Part shown: in pieces, positions 56,000 through 63,237 of the stretch | Position numbering within the stretch: the first letter of the stretch is position 1 | How the letters are laid out: each line of letters starts with the position of its first letter | Origin: Nostoc piscinale CENA21 | GTDB lineage: Bacteria; Cyanobacteriota; Cyanobacteriia; Cyanobacteriales; Nostocaceae | Reading direction: 5' to 3' | Length of the DNA stretch: 64,000 nucleotides | Assembly (NCBI RefSeq): GCF_001298445.1 | Contig: NZ_CP012036.1 | Location: 3,811,351-3,875,350, forward strand | The notes under the pieces: model-generated | Seen by the model: the letters and a program-made list of their open reading frames with translations, nothing else | What the model was told of the DNA's origin: nothing | Databases searched by the model: none | Translations under genes and position numbers: made by a program

Positions 56000-57391
56000 A
56001 TGATTAAAATCCAAAATCCTCAATCTAAAATCCAAAATCTAAAATCTAAAATTTCTCAGTCTCCTTATCAAGCATACGTTTATTCTTATCCCCACAAAAC
56101 AGCTTATCGTCCTTTCAACCCACCTATATATCTTCCGGAACTTTGGACGCAGCAAGATAGACAAGCACTATTTCTTTACATACACATACCTTTTTGTGAA
56201 ATGCGTTGTGGTTTCTGCAACTTGTTTACCACAGTCAGCCACAATGAAGATTTTATGAGTCAATATGTCCGCACGTTACAGCGACAGGCGCAACGGATGA
56301 AAGCGGTGTTGGGTGATGCGTCATTTGCGAGGTTCGCTATTGGTGGCGGAACTCCGACTCAGTTACCCATTGGACACCTCGAAACTATTCTCGATATCGC
56401 TGAAAATACGATGGGTGCAAAGTTGCAAGAAATTCCGATTTCTGTGGAAGTTTCACCAGAAACTGCGACTGAGGAGAAGTTAAAGTTGTTGCGATCGCAC
56501 TCTATCGATCGTGTTAGCATTGGTGTCCAAAGTTTCATCGAGTCGGAAGTCTTAGCCACCCAGCGGCGTCAATCTAATACTCAAGTAGAAGCAGCTTTGA
56601 CAAGGATAAAACAAGCTGGATTTCCCACTTTGAATATTGACCTGATTTACGGTTTACCCGGTCAAACCGTCGATACTTTGTTGCAATCAATACATAGTGC
56701 TTTGCGCTTTCAACCAGAAGAAATTTATCTGTATCCCTTGTATGTACGGCCGTTAACAGGTTTGGGACGCACAGAAAAAGAATGGGACGATATTCGTTTA
56801 GCTTGTTACCGCGAAGGGCGATCGCTCCTGTTATCTCAAGGTTATACTCAAGTATCTATGCGGATGTTTCGACAAGGTGGACAAGGTAGCAATTTTTCTC
56901 CCCCATCTCCCCACACTCCCCACACTTTCCCCTTCCCCTCCCCCATCTACTGCTGTCAAGCCGACGGTATGATTGGTTTAGGTTGCGGCGCACGTTCTTA
57001 CACGAATACTCTGCACTATTCTAATGAGTATGCGGTAGGTGCAAAGGGAATCAGCGAGATTTTGCAAGCATATATTCAAACAGCCGATGAGTTATTTGAA
57101 TACGCGCACTATGGTTTTCAATTAGATGCAGAAGAACAACGTCGGCGATATATCTTATTATCTTTACTTTCTGATGAAGGATTAAATTTCGTTAGTTATC
57201 GCCAGCGATTTGCTAGTGAAGTAGACGCTGATTTTCCCGAACTTGCAGAATTGCTAACTTTAAATTTGGCGATGAAAGATGAAGATAGTTTACACTTAAC
57301 TGAATTTGGTATTGAACGTTCTGATACTATCGGCGCGTGTTTATTTTCTGAGAAAGTTCAGGAATTAATGCAGGGTTACGAGTTGAAATAG
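56000..57391 (+). CDS. STM4012 family radical SAM protein (HemN/HemW-like)
   Basis: A 463-residue radical SAM enzyme. The 4Fe-4S motif is CEMRCGFC (Cys66, Cys70, Cys73) after LFLYIHIPFC, as in coproporphyrinogen III oxidase-like proteins. The Gly-rich SAM-binding GGGTP, ISVEVSPET and IGVQSF follow. The C-terminal HemN-type domain has YILLSLLSDEGLNF. Compared with relatives, the stretch SPPSPHTPHTFPFPSPI (about 300-318) is a low-complexity insertion from a ccccatctccccacactcccc-type spacer repeat, in frame. The first 16 residues also come from a repeat (aaaatct units) and may not be translated. The gene starts 15 bases after STM4013. Confidence 0.92.
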   Translation: MIKIQNPQSKIQNLKSKISQSPYQAYVYSYPHKTAYRPFNPPIYLPELWTQQDRQALFLYIHIPFCEMRCGFCNLFTTVSHNEDFMSQYVRTLQRQAQRMKAVLGDASFARFAIGGGTPTQLPIGHLETILDIAENTMGAKLQEIPISVEVSPETATEEKLKLLRSHSIDRVSIGVQSFIESEVLATQRRQSNTQVEAALTRIKQAGFPTLNIDLIYGLPGQTVDTLLQSIHSALRFQPEEIYLYPLYVRPLTGLGRTEKEWDDIRLACYREGRSLLLSQGYTQVSMRMFRQGGQGSNFSPPSPHTPHTFPFPSPIYCCQADGMIGLGCGARSYTNTLHYSNEYAVGAKGISEILQAYIQTADELFEYAHYGFQLDAEEQRRRYILLSLLSDEGLNFVSYRQRFASEVDADFPELAELLTLNLAMKDEDSLHLTEFGIERSDTIGACLFSEKVQELMQGYELK

Positions 57392-57407
57392 TAGAGGTTA
57401 AACCAGA

Positions 57408-57441
57408 TTTGTATAAAAGTAATAAATTACTTTTATACAAA
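57408..57441. terminator. Perfect inverted repeat after STM4012
   Basis: Perfect 15-bp arms 57408-57422 and 57427-57441 (tttgtataaaagtaa/ttacttttatacaaa, 4-base loop), followed by attttac. It may reduce read-through into the fourth tagged LRR gene, or act as an mRNA processing or operator site. Confidence 0.55.
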
Positions 57442-57472
57442 ATTTTACATAACATCTACCGTGGAAGAAAAT

Positions 57473-58759
57473 ATGACAAACAATCAAAATAAACCGAGAG
57501 AATTTGACGCTGTACTCGGCGGAGAAGCACCGCCACCAGTACAAGGTGCTGTTTTAGGTGGAATTGAAGGTGTTAAAATACGTTTATCGAGTTCAAATAT
57601 TGAAGCGAGAGTTGCGGCTTTAAGTGAAGCACTAAATCATGGTGATATAGGATTGGGTTTGGTAATTGAAGCTTTAGAAGATAAGTTTAGAAAAGTACGT
57701 CAAGCTGCGGTTAATTGTTTGCAAAATAGAAAAGAAGCTCAAGTTAAGCTGGCATTGCATAATTATAAATTTTGGAGTGGTTTTGAAAAATTAAATAGAC
57801 TACCACATCAGTATGTAAGCACCTTTGCTAATCGGCAAGTTATAGAATTTGAGCCAACAACTAATATTAAGGAGACTGTTGATATTGCATACGCTTTGAG
57901 AAATACGGAGAGATATAGTAATAAACCTGAGATAACAATCGCAAATAAACTTCAATTATTGCAACAAAGTCATCTGGTAAATCAAATTGAAGCTTTAGTA
58001 TTTGGCGTTTGGTTTGACAGAGAAGCAACTGATTTTAGTTCGCGCCATGTTGTGGATTCACTAGTTGCACTGCAAGCACATCTGACTAATCTCAAAGCTG
58101 TTTTTATTGGAGATATTGAGGACTCTGAATGTATGATTTCTTCAATTCCACAAAGTAATGTCAGCCCGATTTTGCAAGCTTATCCCCATCTAGAAGTATT
58201 AAAAATTCGCGGTGATGGTGGTTATAGCTATGGATATGAACCAATAAACGCAGGACTAGCTTTTAATCCATCATTAAGACACGAAAAATTAAAAGCTTTA
58301 ATTATCGAATCTGGCGGACTTCGCCATCAAGTAATTAATCAAATCTGTGAACTTGAATTACCAGCGTTAGAATATCTAGAATTATGGTTGGGTAGTGAGG
58401 GATATGGTGGTACATCATCTATTAATGACTTGATGCCAATACTTTCTGGGGTATTTCCTAAACTGAAATATTTAGGATTGCGGAACAGTGAATATTCTGA
58501 TGATATTGCCTTGGTAATAGTAGATTCTCCTATTCTTGAGAATTTAGTAGAGTTAGACTTTTCTATGGGAACTTTGGGTGATGAAGGCGCAGAGGCTTTG
58601 CTGAATTGTCCAGCAATACAACAACTAGATACACTGAATGTCTCTGATAATTGTCTAACTGATAATATGCTTGCAAGGTTAAAACAGTTAGATATTGAAG
58701 TTATTTCTGATAATCCACAAAAACATACAGAAGACCGCTACTGCACAGTAGCCGAATAA
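57473..58759 (+). CDS. VLGG-tagged STM4015-type LRR protein, fourth copy
   Basis: About 428 residues. ATG 57473 after GGAAG is preferred over GTG 57461. The tag is NKPREFDAVLGGEAPPPVQG with AVLGGIEGVKIRL, then HEAT (VAALSEALNHGDIGLGLVI), then STM4015-like text (FANRQVIEFEPTTNIKE; TIANKLQLLQQSHLVNQIEA) and LRRs (VSPILQAYPHLEVLKIRG, LPALEYLELWLGSEGYGGTS). It ends EDRYCTVAE. It is closest to the first (frameshifted) copy in text, so its intact end supports the frame correction there. It is placed between STM4012 and STM4011, unlike the other three, which precede STM4014. Confidence 0.92.
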   Translation: MTNNQNKPREFDAVLGGEAPPPVQGAVLGGIEGVKIRLSSSNIEARVAALSEALNHGDIGLGLVIEALEDKFRKVRQAAVNCLQNRKEAQVKLALHNYKFWSGFEKLNRLPHQYVSTFANRQVIEFEPTTNIKETVDIAYALRNTERYSNKPEITIANKLQLLQQSHLVNQIEALVFGVWFDREATDFSSRHVVDSLVALQAHLTNLKAVFIGDIEDSECMISSIPQSNVSPILQAYPHLEVLKIRGDGGYSYGYEPINAGLAFNPSLRHEKLKALIIESGGLRHQVINQICELELPALEYLELWLGSEGYGGTSSINDLMPILSGVFPKLKYLGLRNSEYSDDIALVIVDSPILENLVELDFSMGTLGDEGAEALLNCPAIQQLDTLNVSDNCLTDNMLARLKQLDIEVISDNPQKHTEDRYCTVAE

Positions 58760-58800
58760 TTTAAAAATTCAAAATGGGTATTTTTCATCTTTCAACTAAT

Positions 58801-59667
58801 ATGTACCTTACCATCCTTTATCGCGGTTCTTTAATTAGTTGCAACTACGGTTGTGAATATTGCCCCTTTGCGAAACGCCAACAAACAGCCGCAGAATTAG
58901 CTATAGATAAACAATCTTTAGAAAAGTTTGTCAATTGGATTTCCCAACATCCCCAACATCAATTTTCAATTCTATTCACCCCTTGGGGAGAAGCCTTAAT
59001 CCATTCTTGGTATCAGCAAGCCTTGGTAAAATTAACCCATTTACCCAACGTTAATAAGGCTGCAATTCAAACTAATCTCTCTTGTCAACTAGATTGGGTA
59101 GAGGAATGTAACAAAGATAAATTGGCAATTTGGGCTACTTTTCATTCTGAATGGGTATCATGCGATCGCTTTTTATCTAAATGTCTTCAATTAAACCACC
59201 AAAATGTTAAATTTAGCGTCGGAGTTGTAGGCTTTCCCAAGTTTAAATCAGAAATAGCCGCTTTACGTCAAGAATTACCAAACCAAATTTATCTGTGGAT
59301 TAATGCTGTCAAAGCTGAACTCCCGAATTTGTCACCAGCAGACAGAGAGTTTTTCCAATCTATCGACCCATTATATGAATTGAATACCAAACATTATCCT
59401 AGCTTTGGGCATTCTTGTCGGGCAGGAAAATCAGTAATTTCTGTTGATGGCGACGGGACAATACGCCGTTGTCATTTTATTAAATCTCCAATTGGTAATA
59501 TTTATGATTCTGATTGGGAAACAGCCTTATATGAGCAACCTTGTACCAACCAGACTTGTCATTGTCACATTGGTTATGTCCATCTTGATTACTTAAATAT
59601 GAATCAAATTTTTAGTTCTGGACTATTAGAAAGGATTCCCGATGATTGGACTATCCATAAATCATAA
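58801..59667 (+). CDS. STM4011 family radical SAM protein
   Basis: About 288 residues from ATG 58801 (MYLTILYRGSL, the usual family start; ATG 58774 adds nine residues). The radical SAM cluster motif is CNYGCEYC (Cys14, Cys18, Cys21). The C-terminal part holds further cysteines: CRAGKSVISVDGDGTIRRCHF, then CTNQTCHCHIGYVHLDY, resembling a SPASM-type auxiliary Fe-S cluster region of peptide-modifying enzymes. This makes peptide or protein modification more likely than small-molecule chemistry. It is the last gene of the plus arm, after the fourth tagged LRR gene. Confidence 0.9.
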   Translation: MYLTILYRGSLISCNYGCEYCPFAKRQQTAAELAIDKQSLEKFVNWISQHPQHQFSILFTPWGEALIHSWYQQALVKLTHLPNVNKAAIQTNLSCQLDWVEECNKDKLAIWATFHSEWVSCDRFLSKCLQLNHQNVKFSVGVVGFPKFKSEIAALRQELPNQIYLWINAVKAELPNLSPADREFFQSIDPLYELNTKHYPSFGHSCRAGKSVISVDGDGTIRRCHFIKSPIGNIYDSDWETALYEQPCTNQTCHCHIGYVHLDYLNMNQIFSSGLLERIPDDWTIHKS

Positions 59668-59789
59668 AACAGTTGGTGCAAGATGTAGCGATCGCACTAA
59701 TTTTTCCTGCACCTCTGCACTTTAAAATACACGATATCACTGATTAACATACTCTCCACACTTTTAGGGCGGAGATTCTAGCTTAAACA

Positions 59790-60293
59790 TCAATTGGTAT
59801 TTTTATAAGGAAGGTCAATTCTCGCTGTACCTACAGGAATTTCCCCTTGTAAACCAGTTCGTCTAGCTGTTACTCCGTAGAGTAATATTCTCCCATCTAA
59901 AATTTTTGTTTGTACACCTGTAAATTGCACTTCTACAGACTTACCAGCAGCTATTGGTTGATCAAACGTAATTGACAACCGTTCTTTCGTGATTTCTGTT
60001 TTCGCTGCAATTTCTTTACCCGAATCATCTACCACTCGAACATTAGAAAAACGTTCCATTTGGTTTGGTAGAGAAATCATTAAGTCTTGTACGGACATCC
60101 CCAGTACTGCAACTTTAATGAAGTGTGTATCATTTTTCACTCCAGAGTTAGTAATAGTCGGAACATTAACTGTATACGCAACTTGAGCCGATGATGCAGA
60201 ATCTAGCTGTTGAGATTTAGTTGGGGTAGCTATAGCCGTAGAGGCGGTAGTGAGTATTAAAGCAGACAAACTACCAAATATTAAAGCTTTCAT
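59790..60293 (-). CDS. DUF2808 exported protein
   Basis: A 167-residue cyanobacterial protein. The signal peptide runs from MKALIFGSLSALILTTAS to about ATPTKS. The mature domain matches DUF2808: VPTITNSGVKNDTHFIKVAV, then QDLMISLPNQMERF, VRVVDDSGKEIAAKT and ARIDLPYKN at the end. It is probably an envelope protein of unknown role. The start is ATG 60293; an in-frame TTG at 60299 adds two residues. It faces away from the plus-strand kinase and is unrelated to the cluster before it. Confidence 0.85.
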   Translation of the reverse strand: MKALIFGSLSALILTTASTAIATPTKSQQLDSASSAQVAYTVNVPTITNSGVKNDTHFIKVAVLGMSVQDLMISLPNQMERFSNVRVVDDSGKEIAAKTEITKERLSITFDQPIAAGKSVEVQFTGVQTKILDGRILLYGVTARRTGLQGEIPVGTARIDLPYKNTN

Positions 60294-60783
60294 AATCAAA
60301 CCTCACTTTGGGGTGAAATAATATCTTGGTGTTGTGCAATCCATCTACATCAATACATTAGTTTATTAATATGAAAAAAGACTGAATAAGAAATTAAATT
60401 TTATAAAGAATCTGCTTTAATTTTCACAGAAAAAATAATTGCCAAAGCTCATAATGCTTACAAAACAAGGGTTGTACACCATACAACACCTAACTTTTAC
60501 TGGCTCTATACAGAGTTATAAACACCCGTTAATAGAGGGTGTTTTAGAGATTCAATCCCTACTTAAGAACGGGAGAAATCCAATAATTTATGTATTGATA
60601 ATAAAATAATGCCAAATCGTTCTGAATAAGCTTTCAGCAAAAGCTTTAACTCTATTCAGGAAAAACTAATTTTTCTGGAGGAAACATCGATTAGATTTGA
60701 ACTGTGGAAAGTGCAAGATGTAAATCTACCTTGTCTTGCTTGTCCGCCTAGTCTACCTTGTCTCTTTTGTTCATATACAAGAT
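60294..60783. other. Intergenic region between DUF2808 and the kinase
   Basis: About 490 bases. A stem-loop pairs 60520-60527 with 60537-60544 (aaacaccc/gggtgttt, 9-base loop). Just before the kinase start, ttgtcttgcttgtccgc-type repeats (about 60730-60780) form low-complexity sequence, so I do not extend the kinase into it. Confidence 0.45.
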
Positions 60784-61962
60784 ATGCCAATAAATTTTGG
60801 GGAAAATTTTAAAAGAAAATTAGCCGAATTTTTTGTTGCCAGAATTGACACTGCTTCACTACATTTTCGGTTGACTGTTGGCATTATCTTAATTGTGACA
60901 TTTGGAATAAGTAGCTTTACGCTCTGGGCTGGATGGGAAATCAAACAATGTTTGATGCCTGCTCATCAAAATTATGGTATGGCTGATAATTATCAACTGT
61001 GGACTGTGATTCAAAGTTTGGGAATGATGAGTATTTTTTCTCTGATTATCACCACAGTTTTGACTACTTTATTTATTAAGCGATCGCTCTTACCATTACA
61101 ACAGATTAATCAATGGGCAGAAACCTGCACAACTGAACTCACTCCCCACCAATTAGGCTTGCATCAAACACCAAGCGAAATTCAAGAATTAGCCCAGACA
61201 TGGATAGAATTTTTAAGCAAACTTTCTGAAGCCAAAGAACAGCAACGCCAGTTATTCAGCGATTTAGCCCACGAGTTACGCACACCTTTGAGTGTGGTGT
61301 ATGGATATCTGCAAAGAAGTCTCCAACGCAGTCATAATTTAGCTGCTTCCCAAAAAGAAACGCTCGAAATGGCTGTTTCTGACGCGGCAAGAATGAATCA
61401 TATCCTCCAAGACTTGCTAGACTTAGCACGGGCGGATAACAGCGCGATTCCCTGTCCCCGCGAAACTGAACCACTCTTACTTAATGATGTAGTTGTAGCC
61501 GTCGCCGAGATGACAGAAAAATTCCATCATCGGGAAATTCAGCTAGAAATCGCTCCTTTTCCTGTTCAAGTCAAAGCCGAACGCCAACAGCTAATGCAGA
61601 TATTAAACAATTTGATTACTAATGCCGTGAAATATTCTGCTACTGGTGAGCCAATTATTTTACATCTCACCCAAACGGAAGATGTGGCAATGATTCAAGT
61701 CAGCGACAAAGGATGTGGTATTCCCTTATTAGAACAGTCCCGCATTTTTGAACCATTTTATCGCTTAGATTCTTCTCGCACCCGTGCTACAGGCGGTACT
61801 GGTATGGGTTTATGTATCGTCAAACGCCTTGTAGAGTGTATTGGCGGTACAGTTGAACTCCGCTCAGAACTTGGGAATGGTAGTAGTTTTATCTTGAAAT
61901 TACCTGCATTAGAAGTAAAAGAAAGGAACCAAGAAAATCTCATTCCCTACCTTCACGAGTAA
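60784..61962 (+). CDS. Membrane sensor histidine kinase
   Basis: About 392 residues from ATG 60784 (MPINFGENFKRKL). Two membrane helices (about 28-55 and about 77-100) enclose a short extracytoplasmic loop; a HAMP-like linker follows (SLLPLQQINQWAETC). HisKA has His163 in SDLAHELRTPLSVVYG. HATPase_c (about 260-380) has NLITNAVKYSA and GGTGMGLCIVKRL. The stimulus is unknown, and there is no response regulator beside it. The in-frame upstream codons are from a repeat and are excluded. Confidence 0.9.
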   Translation: MPINFGENFKRKLAEFFVARIDTASLHFRLTVGIILIVTFGISSFTLWAGWEIKQCLMPAHQNYGMADNYQLWTVIQSLGMMSIFSLIITTVLTTLFIKRSLLPLQQINQWAETCTTELTPHQLGLHQTPSEIQELAQTWIEFLSKLSEAKEQQRQLFSDLAHELRTPLSVVYGYLQRSLQRSHNLAASQKETLEMAVSDAARMNHILQDLLDLARADNSAIPCPRETEPLLLNDVVVAVAEMTEKFHHREIQLEIAPFPVQVKAERQQLMQILNNLITNAVKYSATGEPIILHLTQTEDVAMIQVSDKGCGIPLLEQSRIFEPFYRLDSSRTRATGGTGMGLCIVKRLVECIGGTVELRSELGNGSSFILKLPALEVKERNQENLIPYLHE

Positions 61963-61988
61963 GTTCAGAAATCAAATCGGATTGTTAT

Positions 61989-62447
61989 ATGAACATTAAC
62001 TTTAAAGCAGGAGAAAATAATGATGTTGAAACACTTTTAGTTTTAATCCAAGAATTTTATCAACTAGATGGTTATCTCTCCTTTAATGCAGTGGTTGTTC
62101 GTCATGCGTTGATTCAATTACTGAATGAAGAGTCTATAGGCCGAATCTGGTTAATTCAACATCAAAATCAAGCAATTGGTTATGTTATTCTCTCATTTGG
62201 TTATAGTTTGGAATACGGAGGACGAGATGCTTTTATTGATGAAATATATATTAATCCAGCTTATCAAGGTCAAGGCATCGGCAAACAAACAATTAAGTTT
62301 TTAGAGGAGGTCTGCATTTCTCTGAATATTCAAGCATTACATTTAGAAGTTGAAAGAGAAAATACATCTGCCCAAAATTTTTATCATCGAGTGGGATTTA
62401 AAGATAGCGATCGCTATCTCATGACTAAAAAACTAAATCAATCATAA
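61989..62447 (+). CDS. GNAT family N-acetyltransferase
   Basis: A 152-residue acetyltransferase. The acetyl-CoA loop reads YQGQGIGKQTIKFLEEV, preceded by AFIDEIYINPAY. After it comes LHLEVERENTSAQNFYHRVGF, the usual motif B. The acceptor is not indicated. The ATG 61989 start has no strong ribosome site but fits family length. It lies 26 bases after the kinase and 17 bases before msrA, so a three-gene unit is possible. Confidence 0.9.
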   Translation: MNINFKAGENNDVETLLVLIQEFYQLDGYLSFNAVVVRHALIQLLNEESIGRIWLIQHQNQAIGYVILSFGYSLEYGGRDAFIDEIYINPAYQGQGIGKQTIKFLEEVCISLNIQALHLEVERENTSAQNFYHRVGFKDSDRYLMTKKLNQS

Positions 62448-62464
62448 AAGGAGTTCATACAATC

Positions 62465-63142
62465 ATGTCAAATAGCAACTTAACACTTTCTCGTAACCTA
62501 GTACGCAACTTGTCCATCATCACTTTGAGTTTCATCCTCTTGTATGGTGCATCGCGGATATTATTTCCGACTCCCGCCAGTGATATTTCCACCACTACAC
62601 CCCAAACCAAGCAAGTAGCCGTTTTTGGTGGTGGCTGCTTTTGGGGAATGGAAGCAGTATTTGAGCATCTCAATGGTGTGTCTGATGTGGTTTCTGGTTT
62701 TTCTGGCGGCGATGCGATGACCGCAGACTACTCACTTGTGAGTTCTGGCTTCACCAATCACGCGGAATCAGTAAAAATCACTTATGATCCCTCAAAGATT
62801 TCTTACGAACAACTATTAAAAGTTTACTTTTTAGTAGCCCACGACCCGACACAGTTAAATCGCCAAGGGCCGGATTCTGGTAGACAATATCGTTCAGTAA
62901 TATTTTTTGCTAACAATGAACAAAAACAAGAAGCACAAAAATATATTGATCAACTTAATCAGCAGAAAATATTTAAGCAAAAAATTGTCACCGAAATCAG
63001 CCAATTAAAAGGTTTTTATCAAGCTGAAGAATACCATCAAAACTACATAGCCCGTAATCCCGATAGTCGCTATGTCGTAGCCCATGACTTGCCAAAATTG
63101 GCTAAACTTCAGTCTACATTTCCTGAAATTTATAATAAATAG
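62465..63142 (+). CDS. msrA: Peptide-methionine (S)-S-oxide reductase, exported
   Basis: Reduces methionine S-sulfoxide in proteins. A 225-residue MsrA with an added N-terminal membrane anchor/signal (LSIITLSFILLYGASRILF, about 17-35), so it should act outside the cytoplasm. The catalytic loop is GGGCFWGMEA with Cys58. Also visible are GFSGG and NHAESVKITYDPSKISYEQLL-type text (HAESVKITYDP) and DPTQLNRQGPDSGRQYRSVI. AAGGAG lies before ATG 62465. It probably repairs envelope proteins after oxidative stress, possibly linked to the adjacent GNAT and kinase only by position. Confidence 0.94.
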   Translation: MSNSNLTLSRNLVRNLSIITLSFILLYGASRILFPTPASDISTTTPQTKQVAVFGGGCFWGMEAVFEHLNGVSDVVSGFSGGDAMTADYSLVSSGFTNHAESVKITYDPSKISYEQLLKVYFLVAHDPTQLNRQGPDSGRQYRSVIFFANNEQKQEAQKYIDQLNQQKIFKQKIVTEISQLKGFYQAEEYHQNYIARNPDSRYVVAHDLPKLAKLQSTFPEIYNK

Positions 63143-63175
63143 GACTTGCTGAAAAATTTATCTGTGTGTGTGTTC

Positions 63176-63208
63176 AGATCCCCGACTTTTTCAAAAATTC
63201 GGGGATCT
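63176..63208. terminator. Convergent terminator hairpin
   Basis: The 10-bp inverted repeat pairs 63176-63185 with 63199-63208 (agatccccga/tcggggatct). It belongs to the same repeat family as 44700-44732 and lies between msrA and the convergent kinase gene. Confidence 0.65.
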
Positions 63209-63237
63209 ATGACCTCTCTACAACAACTCAGACAGCC

